39,691 nucleotides of DNA from Ardenticatenia bacterium. GTDB lineage: Bacteria; Chloroflexota; Anaerolineae; 4572-78; NAK82. Location of the stretch: the NCBI GenBank assembly GCA_003130875.1, contig QEXY01000168.1, positions 1-39,691 on the forward strand. The letters run 5' to 3'. Below the pieces are notes generated by a model. It ran no database searches and had not been told where the DNA came from. It worked only from the letters and a program-made list of their open reading frames with translations. Below are positions 1 through 8,565 of this stretch, one piece after another. The position numbers and the translations under genes were made by a program. Numbering within the stretch: position 1 is the stretch's first letter; each line of letters opens with the position of its first letter.

Positions 1-99
1 CGCGCCCTGGAAACTGACGGCGCTCGTAAGTATCTGGCCGGCCGCACACCGAGCAAGATCGTCTACGTGCCTGGTCGGCTGGTGAGCATTGTTGTATAA
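1..99 (+). CDS. leuS: Leucyl-tRNA synthetase, C-terminal end (partial)
   Basis: The window opens inside a reading frame that runs from base 1 to a TAA at 97-99. The 32 visible residues include KYLAGRTPSKI and end VYVPGRLVSIVV, which matches the extreme C-terminus of bacterial leucyl-tRNA synthetases (consensus K-x-IYVPGKLVNIVV). That tail belongs to the C-terminal domain that contacts the tRNA-Leu elbow. The rest of this cytoplasmic enzyme lies upstream of the window. The call rests on a short but distinctive tail. Confidence 0.85.
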   Translation, partial: RALETDGARKYLAGRTPSKIVYVPGRLVSIVV

Positions 100-160
100 G
101 TGTATCGTGTGAAGCAGGATCTCTTCTAAAACCTGTAGTGCTATAAGGAGGCACCCGCGC

Positions 161-2056
161 ATGCCTCGCAGGGTTTCCAGCCTGGTCAGGGCTTTGATCT
201 TCGCACTTCTGCTCGCTCTGCTCATCACCACGGTCACCGTCGCTGAAGCTACCTTTCAGGAAGTGCCACCCCTTGAGGAAATTGAACTCTTTGAGAAAGA
301 CACCGGCAGCGAGGTCATCTTGAGAGAGAACCAGGTACTGGTCCTCCATCTGGAAGCCAAGCCCTCTACTGGTTATGAGTGGGTCCCAACCGATTTTGAT
401 GCCAGTGTCCTGGCGCAGGACTCGGTGGGCACGCCGCAATACGAGGGACTCTCGGAACGCCTGGGCGCACCGGCGCGCCAGCTCATACGCTTCTATTGTA
501 CTGGCGCCGGGCGCAGTGCCCTGTCCCTGGCCTACTGGCGGCCCTGGCAACGGAACATTCCCCCACGCAAGGTGTTTTCAGCCACAGTAGAATGCCTTGC
601 TCCTCTTCGTCCCGATCTCGTCCCTGCACCAACAAGCCCGCCGTCACCTTTGCCTCAGGAGACGCCCGAACTCGGTATCGGGGCTCTTTCCTTGCCTTCA
701 CATTTCAACTGGTGCGAGACATACACCTGTCCCTCGATTCGAGATCAGGACGAGTGCGGCGCCTGTTGGGCCTTTGGTACGGTAGGCGTCTTGGAAATAG
801 CGATCCGCATTAAGGATGGCGTATTAAGAGACTTGTCCGAACAATATCTGCTTTCCTGCAACACAGACGACTGGGGTTGTAATGGAGGGCGATGGGCGCA
901 TGATTACCACTGGTGGAAAATGGGTCGCAATCAAACCGCAGCAGGCGCAGTGTATGAAAGCGATTTTCCCTATCGGGGTTGGGAGGTGCCATGCACCACC
1001 GCCTACGCACACCACGAGAAGATAAGCGATTGGTCCTATGTGACCGGTGCCGAGGAGGCAATCCCAACCAATTCCGCGCTCAAGCAGGCCATCTATGCCT
1101 ACGGGCCGGTGGCGGCGACGGTGTGCGCTGGAAGCGCATTTCGCAACTACAGTGGGGGTATATTCGGCACCGATGAGTCAGGGACTTGCACACAGTATCC
1201 TGTCAACCATGGCGTCGTTCTGACCGGCTGGGACGATGGACTGGGGATATGGTATTTGCGCAACTCGTGGGGTACAGGATGGGGAGAGAACGGCTGGATG
1301 CGCATCCGCTACGGAACTTCGCGGATCGGTTATAATGCCACCTACATCGCGTATAGTAGTTCACCACCTCCTACCGCTGTGCCCACTACCCCGCCACCCA
1401 CGCCATCTGTAAGGCATGTCTACCTGCCGGTGGTCTCCAGGGCGCCCCTACCGCTGCTGAACGGGAACTTCGAGCAGGGGCGAACGGCATGGTATGAATA
1501 TTCCTCGCACGGCTGGCAGCTGATTGTGCCAAGGTCAGCACTCCCGGGCGACGTCTCTCCTCACAGCGGTAACTGGGCGGTCTGGCTGGGTGGAGATTAC
1601 AATGAGATCTCGTTCATCCGCCAGCAAGTGACCATACCAACGGGTAACCACTATCTGCACTACTGGCATTGGATCGCCTCCAAGGATGCTTGCGGTTATG
1701 ACTTCGGCAGGGTCATCATTAACAACACGGTGGTCGATGTGTACAATCTATGTACCAGCCGGAACACCAATGGCTGGGTACGCCACATCGTTAATCTCAG
1801 CAGTTATGCCGGTCAGACCGTTTTCTTGCAAATTCGTGCCGAGACGGATGGCTCGCTCAATAGCAACTTGTTCGTGGACGATGTCTCCTTCCAGAGCTGG
1901 GGTGCAGCCGGCACGGAGGAGGTGATGCCATTCGGAGAGACTGTATCAGCCGAGAGCGCGGCAAAGTCAGAGGCGTCAGGGATGATGCGTGCGGCCGGTG
2001 TAGCCCCGGACCAGCCGCGACTACTTCCAACACCTTCCTCGAGCGAAAAACATTAG
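161..2056 (+). CDS. Secreted papain-family cysteine protease with N-terminal chagasin-like inhibitor domain and C-terminal jelly-roll-like domain
   Basis: This 631-residue protein starts at an ATG 9 bases after AAGGAGG (145-151) and has a signal peptide (about 1-29). Residues about 42-146 resemble the I42 chagasin family of cysteine-protease inhibitors: KPSTGYEW at 67-74 matches the NPTTGY loop and RPW at 127-129 the third binding loop. After a Pro-rich linker, residues about 170-395 form a C1A papain domain with oxyanion Gln196, nucleophile Cys202 (in CGACWAF), His350 (in VNHGV) and Asn368 (in RNSWG). A second PT linker leads to about 170 residues (NGNFEQG onward, ending in FVDDVSF) that look like a beta-sandwich carbohydrate- or protein-binding domain. 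It is probably an exported protease. The family's usual helical propeptide is absent, so the inhibitor domain may hold the enzyme latent; that is inference. Confidence 0.9.
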   Translation: MPRRVSSLVRALIFALLLALLITTVTVAEATFQEVPPLEEIELFEKDTGSEVILRENQVLVLHLEAKPSTGYEWVPTDFDASVLAQDSVGTPQYEGLSERLGAPARQLIRFYCTGAGRSALSLAYWRPWQRNIPPRKVFSATVECLAPLRPDLVPAPTSPPSPLPQETPELGIGALSLPSHFNWCETYTCPSIRDQDECGACWAFGTVGVLEIAIRIKDGVLRDLSEQYLLSCNTDDWGCNGGRWAHDYHWWKMGRNQTAAGAVYESDFPYRGWEVPCTTAYAHHEKISDWSYVTGAEEAIPTNSALKQAIYAYGPVAATVCAGSAFRNYSGGIFGTDESGTCTQYPVNHGVVLTGWDDGLGIWYLRNSWGTGWGENGWMRIRYGTSRIGYNATYIAYSSSPPPTAVPTTPPPTPSVRHVYLPVVSRAPLPLLNGNFEQGRTAWYEYSSHGWQLIVPRSALPGDVSPHSGNWAVWLGGDYNEISFIRQQVTIPTGNHYLHYWHWIASKDACGYDFGRVIINNTVVDVYNLCTSRNTNGWVRHIVNLSSYAGQTVFLQIRAETDGSLNSNLFVDDVSFQSWGAAGTEEVMPFGETVSAESAAKSEASGMMRAAGVAPDQPRLLPTPSSSEKH

Positions 2057-2068
2057 TGAGGTGCTACA

Positions 2069-2629
2069 ATGTCCGACCGCTATTTGGTCATCGTGAATGG
2101 CAGTCCACGCAAGCAAGGCAACTGCGCTGTGTTGGTCGAGCGCGCTGCTGTCGGTGCTCAGGCCGGCGGCGCTCAAGTGGAGATTTTCCGCTTGGCTGAT
2201 CTGAACATCCACCCCTGTGACGCCTGCGACAGCTGCCAGGAGACTGGTATATGTGTCTTGCAGGATGATATGCAAGCACTCTATGGGCCACTGCGCCGGG
2301 CAGATGCTATTCTTATCGCCAGCCCGATCTATTGGTTCAGCGTTTCGGCGCAGACCAAGCTGTTTATTGACCGTTGCTACGCTCTGCAGGGCACGGCGGG
2401 CAATGCCCTGGACGGCAAGCGCTTCGGTGTCATGCTCACTTACGGCGACGTAGATCCCTACACCTCAGGGGCCATCAATGCCATCCGCATGTTCCAGGAC
2501 ATGCTGCGCTATCTGGAAGCTGAGCTGGTTGGGCTGGTGTACGGCAGTGCCAACGACCCTGGAGCGATCCGCAGCCGGCCGGAGGTGCTAAGGGAGGCAT
2601 ATGAGCTGGGGCAGCGCTTGGCCAGTTGA
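2069..2629 (+). CDS. Flavodoxin-fold NAD(P)H reductase of the iron-sulfur flavoprotein type
   Basis: This 186-residue cytoplasmic protein has the FMN-binding P-loop GSPRKQGN (11-18) and the flavodoxin-fold segment SPIYWFSVSAQTK typical of the NADPH-dependent FMN reductase family. Four cysteines at 50, 53, 56 and 62 (C-x2-C-x2-C-x5-C) match the compact cysteine motif that binds a [4Fe-4S] cluster in archaeal and bacterial iron-sulfur flavoproteins. Such proteins pass electrons between ferredoxin-like donors and small oxidants such as O2, H2O2 or quinones. The gene begins 12 bases after the protease gene, with GAGGTG just upstream, so the two may be co-transcribed although their functions do not obviously connect. 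The family is secure; the physiological substrate is unknown. Confidence 0.85.
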   Translation: MSDRYLVIVNGSPRKQGNCAVLVERAAVGAQAGGAQVEIFRLADLNIHPCDACDSCQETGICVLQDDMQALYGPLRRADAILIASPIYWFSVSAQTKLFIDRCYALQGTAGNALDGKRFGVMLTYGDVDPYTSGAINAIRMFQDMLRYLEAELVGLVYGSANDPGAIRSRPEVLREAYELGQRLAS

Positions 2630-3019
2630 TGCTTCATGCTTCCCTACGTGCTTCTACCGCGGAAGACGCCGGGGTGAGGAGTGCCACTTTACAAATAGCC
2701 ATGCTCGCTCGCGCAGCCAGCGGTGCAACTGTGCCTCATGCCTCGGAAGAGCGGTTCAATACCTAATTTAGGAACCCAGCCGCGGCAAGCTGTGCAAGGT
2801 GCCGTCTCCGAGCAACTGGCAGATAGATGATTGGGCGGCAAAGCGGCGCGGTGAGACCAACATTCGCGTACGTCGCAGCTGACAAGTCTGGTGCACGCCT
2901 CTTCACCTATTCTGACGCCCTCGATGTTCCACTCTTGCACTCACTAATGGCACGAGCGACATTTCGATGGTAAAATGGATCTCTGTTGAAAGATTCTTAT
3001 GCAACCAGGAGTGTGGCGT
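2630..3019. other. Intergenic region, no gene seen
   Basis: About 390 bases separate the flavoprotein gene from the ROK gene. Open frames here have no recognisable protein features or ribosome-binding sites. A TAAAAT at 2971-2976 could be a -10 box for the downstream gene, but no convincing -35 box lies at the right distance. Nothing else is recognised. Confidence 0.5.
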
Positions 3020-4417
3020 ATGCGTGAAGCTCTGCGATTGATCCCACCCCGTTTTCGCCCTCCTCTAGACGATGGATTCCGTCCTGCCGTGTTGGCCAAT
3101 CACGCCTTTCGTCGCGAGGTGGCTAATTCCGGTGCGGGCGTGCCATTGGTGCTGGGATTGGAGCGTGGCGAGGGCAATCTCTCGCGTTTCGAGACGGTTG
3201 TCTTTCCAGAAGGGCATCCCCGCGCTGAAGCCAACCTGATGTATGCTGAGCGCCTGGTCAAGTTTTTGCTCTGGCAACGCGGCGGCTGGAAAGTATACGT
3301 AGGTGGCCCGGCCAGCATCGGCGCCTTCATCCGACAAACCTACAGCCCAGAGGGCGAACGTGCCTTCGACGCGCGAGTGATGGGCGAAGACATCTACGAC
3401 CGACCTTTCACTGTTGTCTCATGTGCTCCCGAAGAGGTGCCTCCCGAGAAGGAAAGCGAACGACCATTGGGGCGCCATCTGGACGGTTACCGCATCGGTT
3501 TCGACCTGGGCGCTTCTGACCTGAAGGTCTCTGCAGTGGTGAACGGAGAGGCGATTTTCAGCCACGAGATCGTCTGGGAACCGCGCAAACAGAGCGACCC
3601 GGAATATCATTATCGCCATATTATGGACGCGCTGAAACTAGCCGCTTCCAAGATGCCACGTGTGGATGCAATCGGTGGCAGCGCTGCCGGCGTCTATGTC
3701 AACAACCGGGTGCGCATCGCTTCGCTCTTCCGTGGTGTGCCGCGCGAGCGTTACCACGAGGTGCGTGACCTCTTCCTGCGCATCCGTCAGGAACTGGGTG
3801 TGCCATTGGAGATCGTCAACGACGGCGAGGTCACCGCGTTGGCTGGTTCGATGTCGTTGGAAGACAACGCTGTGTTGGGCATCGCGTTGGGCTCGAGCCA
3901 GGCGGGCGGTTATGTAACACCGCAGGGTAACATCACCGACTGGCTGAATGAGCTCGCCTTCGTTCCGGTGGATTACAGCCCCACAGCGCCAGTGGACGAG
4001 TGGTCGGGTGATCGTGGCTGTGGCGCACAATACTTCTCGCAGCAGTGCGTCTTTCGATTGGCGCCGCTGGCCGGCGTGCACATCCCTGAAGGTGTGCCGG
4101 ACGCGGAAAAGTTGAAGGCGGCACAGGAACAGTTGGAGGCCGGTCATCCTGGCGCCGAGCAGATCTGGCGGACGATGGGTGTCTATATGGGTTATGCCAT
4201 TGCCCATTATGCCGACTTTTACATCCTGAAACATGTACTGATCTTGGGGCGTTGTACCTCCGGCTCGGGTGGTCCACTCATCCTGGAAGAAGCGCAACGC
4301 GTGTTAAAGGGCGAGTTCCCCGAGCTGGCGGAGCGCATTCACATTCAGCTGCCGGATGAGAAGAGCCGGCGTGTCGGGCAGTCCATTGCAGCTGCCAGCT
4401 TGCCGGCCATTGGGTAG
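3020..4417 (+). CDS. ROK-family sugar kinase-like protein with extra N-terminal domain
   Basis: The frame is open from an ATG at 2999, but the ATG at 3020 is preferred because AGGAG (3007-3011) lies 8 bases before it; this gives 465 residues. From about residue 155 it is an ASKHA/ROK-type protein: GFDLGASDLK is the phosphate-1 loop, then VNDGEVTALAG and LGIALGSSQAGGYV. The first 150 residues are an additional domain I do not recognise. The usual ROK zinc motif (CxCGxxGC) is replaced by a segment with GDRGCGAQYF. Classical ROK proteins are sugar kinases or repressors; there is no helix-turn-helix here, so a kinase or a sugar-sensing partner is more likely. The next gene starts 4 bases after the stop, so the two are almost certainly translated together. 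Confidence 0.8.
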   Translation: MREALRLIPPRFRPPLDDGFRPAVLANHAFRREVANSGAGVPLVLGLERGEGNLSRFETVVFPEGHPRAEANLMYAERLVKFLLWQRGGWKVYVGGPASIGAFIRQTYSPEGERAFDARVMGEDIYDRPFTVVSCAPEEVPPEKESERPLGRHLDGYRIGFDLGASDLKVSAVVNGEAIFSHEIVWEPRKQSDPEYHYRHIMDALKLAASKMPRVDAIGGSAAGVYVNNRVRIASLFRGVPRERYHEVRDLFLRIRQELGVPLEIVNDGEVTALAGSMSLEDNAVLGIALGSSQAGGYVTPQGNITDWLNELAFVPVDYSPTAPVDEWSGDRGCGAQYFSQQCVFRLAPLAGVHIPEGVPDAEKLKAAQEQLEAGHPGAEQIWRTMGVYMGYAIAHYADFYILKHVLILGRCTSGSGGPLILEEAQRVLKGEFPELAERIHIQLPDEKSRRVGQSIAAASLPAIG

Positions 4418-4421
4418 GACG

Positions 4422-4682
4422 ATGTTGACCCGTTTGTTGGAGGAGTTGGAAGCAGCGCAACAACCGCTCACATTGCAGGAGTTGAGCGCACGTCTGGGCG
4501 TTGACCCCGCCGCATTGGAAGGGATGCTCCAGACATTACTGCGTATAGGTAAGCTGCGTGACGACCGCGAGGCAGCGGTGGAAGCTTGTACGTTGCGCTG
4601 CGCTAGTTGCGATCAGATGTCCGAGTGCGCGTTGCTGGCCCGCCTGCCGCGCACCTACTCGCTGGTGCGCAAGAAAAGCTGA
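4422..4682 (+). CDS. FeoC-like winged-helix protein with four cysteines
   Basis: This is an 86-residue protein starting at the ATG 4 bases after the ROK stop, with GGTAGGA overlapping that stop. Residues 1-50 form a small winged helix (TLQELSARLGVDPAALEGML, then LLRIGKL). Cysteines at 56, 60, 63 and 69 follow on the wing. The pattern C-x3-C-x2-C-x5-C closely resembles FeoC of enterobacterial ferrous iron transporters, where these cysteines bind an oxygen-sensitive Fe-S cluster. No feoA or feoB is in the window, so here the protein is more likely an Fe-S or redox-responsive regulator or adaptor for the ROK protein. An upstream in-frame ATG at 4356 lies inside the ROK gene and is not favoured. 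Confidence 0.8.
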   Translation: MLTRLLEELEAAQQPLTLQELSARLGVDPAALEGMLQTLLRIGKLRDDREAAVEACTLRCASCDQMSECALLARLPRTYSLVRKKS

Positions 4683-4724
4683 AGCGGTTCCGCCGGCACT
4701 GTTGGGTATGAGAGGAGATCGAGC

Positions 4725-5597
4725 ATGGCAAACCCAACAGATGTTCGCGATCCATCCTTGTATCGAGCGATCATGGCACGCCGTTCCGTGCGCCGATACG
4801 ACGCACAACCTCTGGACGAGGCGACGTTGGAACAGGTGCTTGCGCTCGCTGAGGACGTCCAGTCGCTCGTGCCTGCGAACCGATTCACCGTGCGCCTGCG
4901 CAGCGATGTGGTGCGGCAGGATTTGGTAACCCTGTTGGGCGCCTATGGACGCCTGATCACTCCACCGCATGCACTTGTGCCCTATCTCCAGGGTACGGTG
5001 CATCCGCTGACCGATTTAGGATATCGTGTTGAGCAGGTCGTGGTGCGGTTGACCGCACTGGGCATCGCCACCTGTTACATCGGCACGTTGCCGCACGAAG
5101 AGCAGGCACGCAACTTGCTGGAACTTCCAGCGGATGCGCGCATCGGAGCTCTGGTGGTCTTCGGACGGGCAGCGGAGACCGCAGGAGGGCGTGCATTGGA
5201 CGGTCTGGTACGCTCGATGGTCGGCCGTACCAAACCTCCCGTGGTGGAGCGTTTTTTCTTTCTAGAGCGCGTCGATCATCCGGCGCAGCCACCCACGCAG
5301 CTGCGTCCTCTGATCGAGGCAGCCATACGGGCGCCTTCGGCTTGTAATGTGCAGCCATGGCGTTTCCTCTGGCATGACAATTGCCTGACCCTCTTCGTCC
5401 TGCGTCACAATCCGCGTTACGGTCCAGGAGCCGCACAGCAGTACAACCTCTACGACGGCGGCATCGTGATGGCAAACATCACCTTGGCTATGGAAGCGTT
5501 AGGTATGTATGGCCGCTGGCAGTTGCTTTACGACGATGTTGTTGTACCCCCTTATCCACCCGCATGGCTGCCGCTTGCCCAGTTGATACTGGCATGA
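4725..5597 (+). CDS. Nitroreductase-family protein (TM1586-type)
   Basis: This 290-residue protein starts at an ATG about 6 bases after GAGAGGAG. The opening YRAIMARRSVRRYD is the classic FMN-contact start of nitroreductases. A second related half begins at about residue 190 (LRPLIEAAIRAPSACNVQPW), so the chain is an internally duplicated single-chain form like the Thermotoga TM1586 family, with two nitroreductase half-domains instead of a homodimer. These enzymes use FMN and NAD(P)H to reduce nitro compounds, quinones or other small electron acceptors in the cytoplasm. It lies 42 bases after the FeoC-like gene and may belong to the same transcript, which would link the Fe-S-type regulator to redox metabolism. 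The natural substrate cannot be told from sequence. Confidence 0.85.
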   Translation: MANPTDVRDPSLYRAIMARRSVRRYDAQPLDEATLEQVLALAEDVQSLVPANRFTVRLRSDVVRQDLVTLLGAYGRLITPPHALVPYLQGTVHPLTDLGYRVEQVVVRLTALGIATCYIGTLPHEEQARNLLELPADARIGALVVFGRAAETAGGRALDGLVRSMVGRTKPPVVERFFFLERVDHPAQPPTQLRPLIEAAIRAPSACNVQPWRFLWHDNCLTLFVLRHNPRYGPGAAQQYNLYDGGIVMANITLAMEALGMYGRWQLLYDDVVVPPYPPAWLPLAQLILA

Positions 5598-5706
5598 TAT
5601 GGGTTGTGCATACGCGGTCGCGAACAAGGATGCGTGAGAAGTGGGAAGCCTGTGACACTGGGTAGTGTGGCTTGAGGATTCGGATGTGGATGTCAGTACG
5701 ACAAAG

Positions 5707-7302
5707 ATGAGAAAGATTGTCCTCCTCCTGGTCTTCATTCCCTCCGTGCTCCTGACAATGCTGCTCGGTTGCCAGAGATCGTCCATACCGGTGATCGTTC
5801 AAGCGGATGGCAATCGCCAGCAGGTCCTCCTTCCGGGCGGCACAGTGCGAGATGCGTTAGCGGCAGCGGGTATCACCCTGGGAGCGCTGGACCGGGTACA
5901 ACCGGATCTGTACGTTGAAGTCACACCTGGTATGGTGATCCACGTCACGCGTGTGGAGGAACGGTATGAGACCGAACGGGTTACGGTGCCTTATGTGCGC
6001 AAAGTGATTGTCAACGAAGCGTTGCCTACCGGCGAGACACGACTGATCCAGCTGGGGATGAACGGCGAAGACGAGGTCACTTATCGCGTGGTATTGGAGG
6101 ACGGAAAGGTGGTTGAACGCATCCGCGTCAGCCAAGCGCAAATCAAACCGCCTCAAGACGAGATTGTGGCGGTCGGAGCGACACACAGCTTGCGCGCAGT
6201 GCCCCTGGAAGGCACGATTGCGTTTTTGTCAGCGGGCAACGCCTGGGTGATGCGCGGGAACAGCGCGGCACGCCGGCCTCTCACCACAGAAGGAGACCTG
6301 GATGGGCGCGTGTTTGAACTTTCGCCGGATGGCCGTTGGTTGCTCTACACGCGTCGTCTGGAGGGGGACATCGAGACGCCCCTGAATCAATTGTGGATGG
6401 TCAAGACCACCGTCGTGGGAGAATCGCCCATCTCGCTGCCGGTGCGGGGTGTGCTCTATGCACAGTGGTCACCAGATGGGAAGCAGATCGCTTACAGCAC
6501 AGCAGAGCGTACTACGAGCCCTCCTGGCTGGCGTGCGAACAATGATCTATGGGTCGGAAAGGCCGATGCACGCGCCATTGCCCGTGCTACTCAGGTGATC
6601 ACAGCCAATCTCGGCGGTGTCTACGGTTGGTGGGGGGATAAATTTGCCTGGTCACCGGAGGGCAAAGCATTCGCCTACGCGCGGGCCGATCAGGTGGGCG
6701 TCTACGATGTGCTCAGCGGAACAATCACTGTGTTACGCGATTTTGCCCCTTATAACACATACAGCGAGTGGGTGTGGATTCCCGACTTGAGCTGGTCGCC
6801 AGATGGGCGTTTTCTCGCTGCCGTTGTTCACGGTGAGCCACTGGCAAACGAAGACGCTCAAGACAGCCCTCTATTCGATCTGTGGCTATTTGCCACCGAT
6901 GGGTCGCTGCAAGTGCGCGTAGCGGAGCGGGTGGGCATGTGGAGTGCGCCTAGCTGGGGGCGTTACGGTCTGTTACACGGTGAGGCAGTCGACGCATTGC
7001 ACTCCATGGACAGCCGGTATACTTTGATCCTGCGTGACCACGATGGCAGCAACCCACGCCGGCTGTTCCCCCAAGGGGAAGGAACTGGGGTATTGCCGCC
7101 TCCTGAAGTCGCTTGGTCGCCATCGGGGGAGACATTTGTCTTTGTGTATAATGGCAACCTCTATCTGGGCAACATCCGCGGGGGGATACCCCAACAGCTC
7201 ACGTCCACCGGCCAGATAAGCCGGCCACGCTGGGCTGCGGATGAGCATTCTGGAGAGAATGCTGAGAAGATGTCGTCCCCTCCCGGCAATTCTTTACGAT
7301 AG
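5707..7302 (+). CDS. Lipoprotein with DUF348 and G5 domains and a TolB-like beta-propeller
   Basis: The frame opens with a GTG at 5665, but the ATG at 5707 gives a perfect lipoprotein signal: MRKIVLLL, then the lipobox LLGC with Cys22. This yields 531 residues. Residues about 27-75 (VQADGNRQQVLLPGGTV) are a DUF348 ubiquitin-like repeat. Residues about 80-155 (ETERVTVPY to VVERIRV) are a G5 domain, a fold often bound to cell-wall sugars. The rest carries PD40/TolB-type propeller blades, seen as repeats of WSPDGK, WSPEGK, WSPDGR and WSPSGE followed by aromatic strands. It is predicted to sit on the outer face of the membrane and may bind peptidoglycan or polysaccharide. No strong Shine-Dalgarno precedes either start. 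It is the first of five envelope genes in a row. Confidence 0.85.
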   Translation: MRKIVLLLVFIPSVLLTMLLGCQRSSIPVIVQADGNRQQVLLPGGTVRDALAAAGITLGALDRVQPDLYVEVTPGMVIHVTRVEERYETERVTVPYVRKVIVNEALPTGETRLIQLGMNGEDEVTYRVVLEDGKVVERIRVSQAQIKPPQDEIVAVGATHSLRAVPLEGTIAFLSAGNAWVMRGNSAARRPLTTEGDLDGRVFELSPDGRWLLYTRRLEGDIETPLNQLWMVKTTVVGESPISLPVRGVLYAQWSPDGKQIAYSTAERTTSPPGWRANNDLWVGKADARAIARATQVITANLGGVYGWWGDKFAWSPEGKAFAYARADQVGVYDVLSGTITVLRDFAPYNTYSEWVWIPDLSWSPDGRFLAAVVHGEPLANEDAQDSPLFDLWLFATDGSLQVRVAERVGMWSAPSWGRYGLLHGEAVDALHSMDSRYTLILRDHDGSNPRRLFPQGEGTGVLPPPEVAWSPSGETFVFVYNGNLYLGNIRGGIPQQLTSTGQISRPRWAADEHSGENAEKMSSPPGNSLR

Positions 7303-7310
7303 CACTTGAT

Positions 7311-7339
7311 TTGTATCTGCCCGCATAGCAGCCTATAAT
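7311..7339 (+). promoter_or_regulatory. Predicted sigma-70-type promoter for the ppiC-like gene
   Basis: TTGTAT at 7311-7316 and a perfect TATAAT at 7334-7339 are separated by 17 bases. Transcription would start near 7346, 34 bases before the ATG at 7380 and about 112 before the alternative ATT at 7458. Confidence 0.7.
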
Positions 7340-7379
7340 GGCTTTACCGCAATAAATAGTAAAGTGTGAGACGTTACAG

Positions 7380-8558
7380 ATGAGAACTCCACGACGGTTG
7401 CTCGGATTACTACCACCCTGGGGGGCACCGCAGAAATTATCATGGGGGGAGCAAAACATTTTCCACACCGCTAAACGCTACGTTGCCGTGACAACCACTC
7501 CGCCGGTGATTGCAGCTGGGTTGCTCTTGCTGGTTGCTTGTGGCGGCGTAGGGGGAGAAAGCGGGCCATCGGCTGTGGTTCCAGCGGCTGGACAATCCAG
7601 CACGCCGCCACCTGCACTCGAGACCACTGCTCTTCCCCCAGCTTCGGTTATCCCATCGGACACCGTGTCGGTTTCCCAATCAGTGTTTTCGCCCGTAACC
7701 ACTATAAGTCCTCCGGCGAATCCATCGCCGTCTTTAGCGCCATCGGAGACCAGCTTCTCTCAGGATGGGAGACCCTTGATCGCACGTGTGAACGGGCAGC
7801 CGATCTATCTGGATGTTTACCAGAAACAGGTGGAACAGACCGAAAAAGCACTCGTAGAGCAAGGTATTATGGCTCAAGGAGAGATTGGCGAAGCACAACG
7901 GGCGCAGCTGCGTGCCAATGTGCTGCAGGGATTGATCGATCAAGTGCTCATCGAGCAAGCCGCGGCTGAAATGGGCGTCACGGTGACTGATGAAGAGCTC
8001 GAGCAATCTTTGCACAGTGTGATGGGTGAGGATGTAGTCTCGCTTGAGCAATGGCTGCGCATAAACAATATGACGGAAGAGGAGCTGCGCACGATGCAGC
8101 GTGCCCAGCTGCTGGCCAGCAAGGTGGTCGCTATGGTCTCGGCAACGGTGCCCACAGTTGCCGAGCAGGTACATGCCCGGCATATCTTCACAGTGGACCG
8201 TGCCAAAGGGGAGGCTCTGTTAGAACGTTTGCAGAAGGGGGAGAACTTCGCCGCGCTGGCACAGCAAGAATCCGAAGACGTCAGCACAGCAGCCAACGGA
8301 GGCGATCTAGGGTGGTTTCCGCGCGATGTGGCCTTGATGCCTCCAGTGGTGGTGCAAACGGCGTTCGCTTTATCTGTCGGTGAGATCTCCCCGTTGGTGC
8401 AAAGCGAAGCGGGCTACCATATCATCAAAGTGGAAGCTCGAGAAAATGAGCGTCCGCTGACTCCTGAGATGCTGTTATATGCGCAACAAAGTGCTTTTCA
8501 GGCATGGTTGGCAGAGCGACGTGCCCAGGCGGTCATTGAACACTACCCGTCCCAGTAG
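7380..8558 (+). CDS. PpiC/SurA-type peptidyl-prolyl isomerase lipoprotein (PrsA-like foldase)
   Basis: The full frame is 392 residues. A SurA-like N-terminal helical domain (LIARVNGQPIYLDVY, then LRANVLQGLIDQVLIEQAA) is followed by a parvulin domain (VHARHIFTV, GGDLGWFP, SEAGYHIIKVE). These exported chaperones catalyse proline isomerisation and help secreted proteins fold, which fits a neighbourhood of exported proteins. The lipobox LVAC puts the modified Cys at residue 54 if translation starts at 7380, unusually far in. An ATT at 7458 sits 6 bases after GGGGGGAG and would place that Cys at residue 28, a normal signal length. I keep the ATG but regard ATT as a serious alternative. A Ser/Pro/Thr-rich linker joins signal and chaperone domain. 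Confidence 0.9.
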   Translation: MRTPRRLLGLLPPWGAPQKLSWGEQNIFHTAKRYVAVTTTPPVIAAGLLLLVACGGVGGESGPSAVVPAAGQSSTPPPALETTALPPASVIPSDTVSVSQSVFSPVTTISPPANPSPSLAPSETSFSQDGRPLIARVNGQPIYLDVYQKQVEQTEKALVEQGIMAQGEIGEAQRAQLRANVLQGLIDQVLIEQAAAEMGVTVTDEELEQSLHSVMGEDVVSLEQWLRINNMTEEELRTMQRAQLLASKVVAMVSATVPTVAEQVHARHIFTVDRAKGEALLERLQKGENFAALAQQESEDVSTAANGGDLGWFPRDVALMPPVVVQTAFALSVGEISPLVQSEAGYHIIKVEARENERPLTPEMLLYAQQSAFQAWLAERRAQAVIEHYPSQ

Positions 8559-8565
8559 CCGATCG

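Noticed and set aside
2689-2940. 83-residue open frame on the - strand in the gap before the ROK gene
   Set aside because: No Shine-Dalgarno, no recognisable motif and an odd residue mix rich in Cys and Arg.
2948-2976. Promoter upstream of the ROK gene
   Set aside because: TAAAAT is a fair -10 box, but TGGCAC at the -35 position is a poor match.
3638-4297. 219-residue open frame antisense to the ROK gene
   Set aside because: A shadow of the high-GC coding strand; His/Arg/Thr-rich and without any motif, while the + frame is a clear ROK protein.
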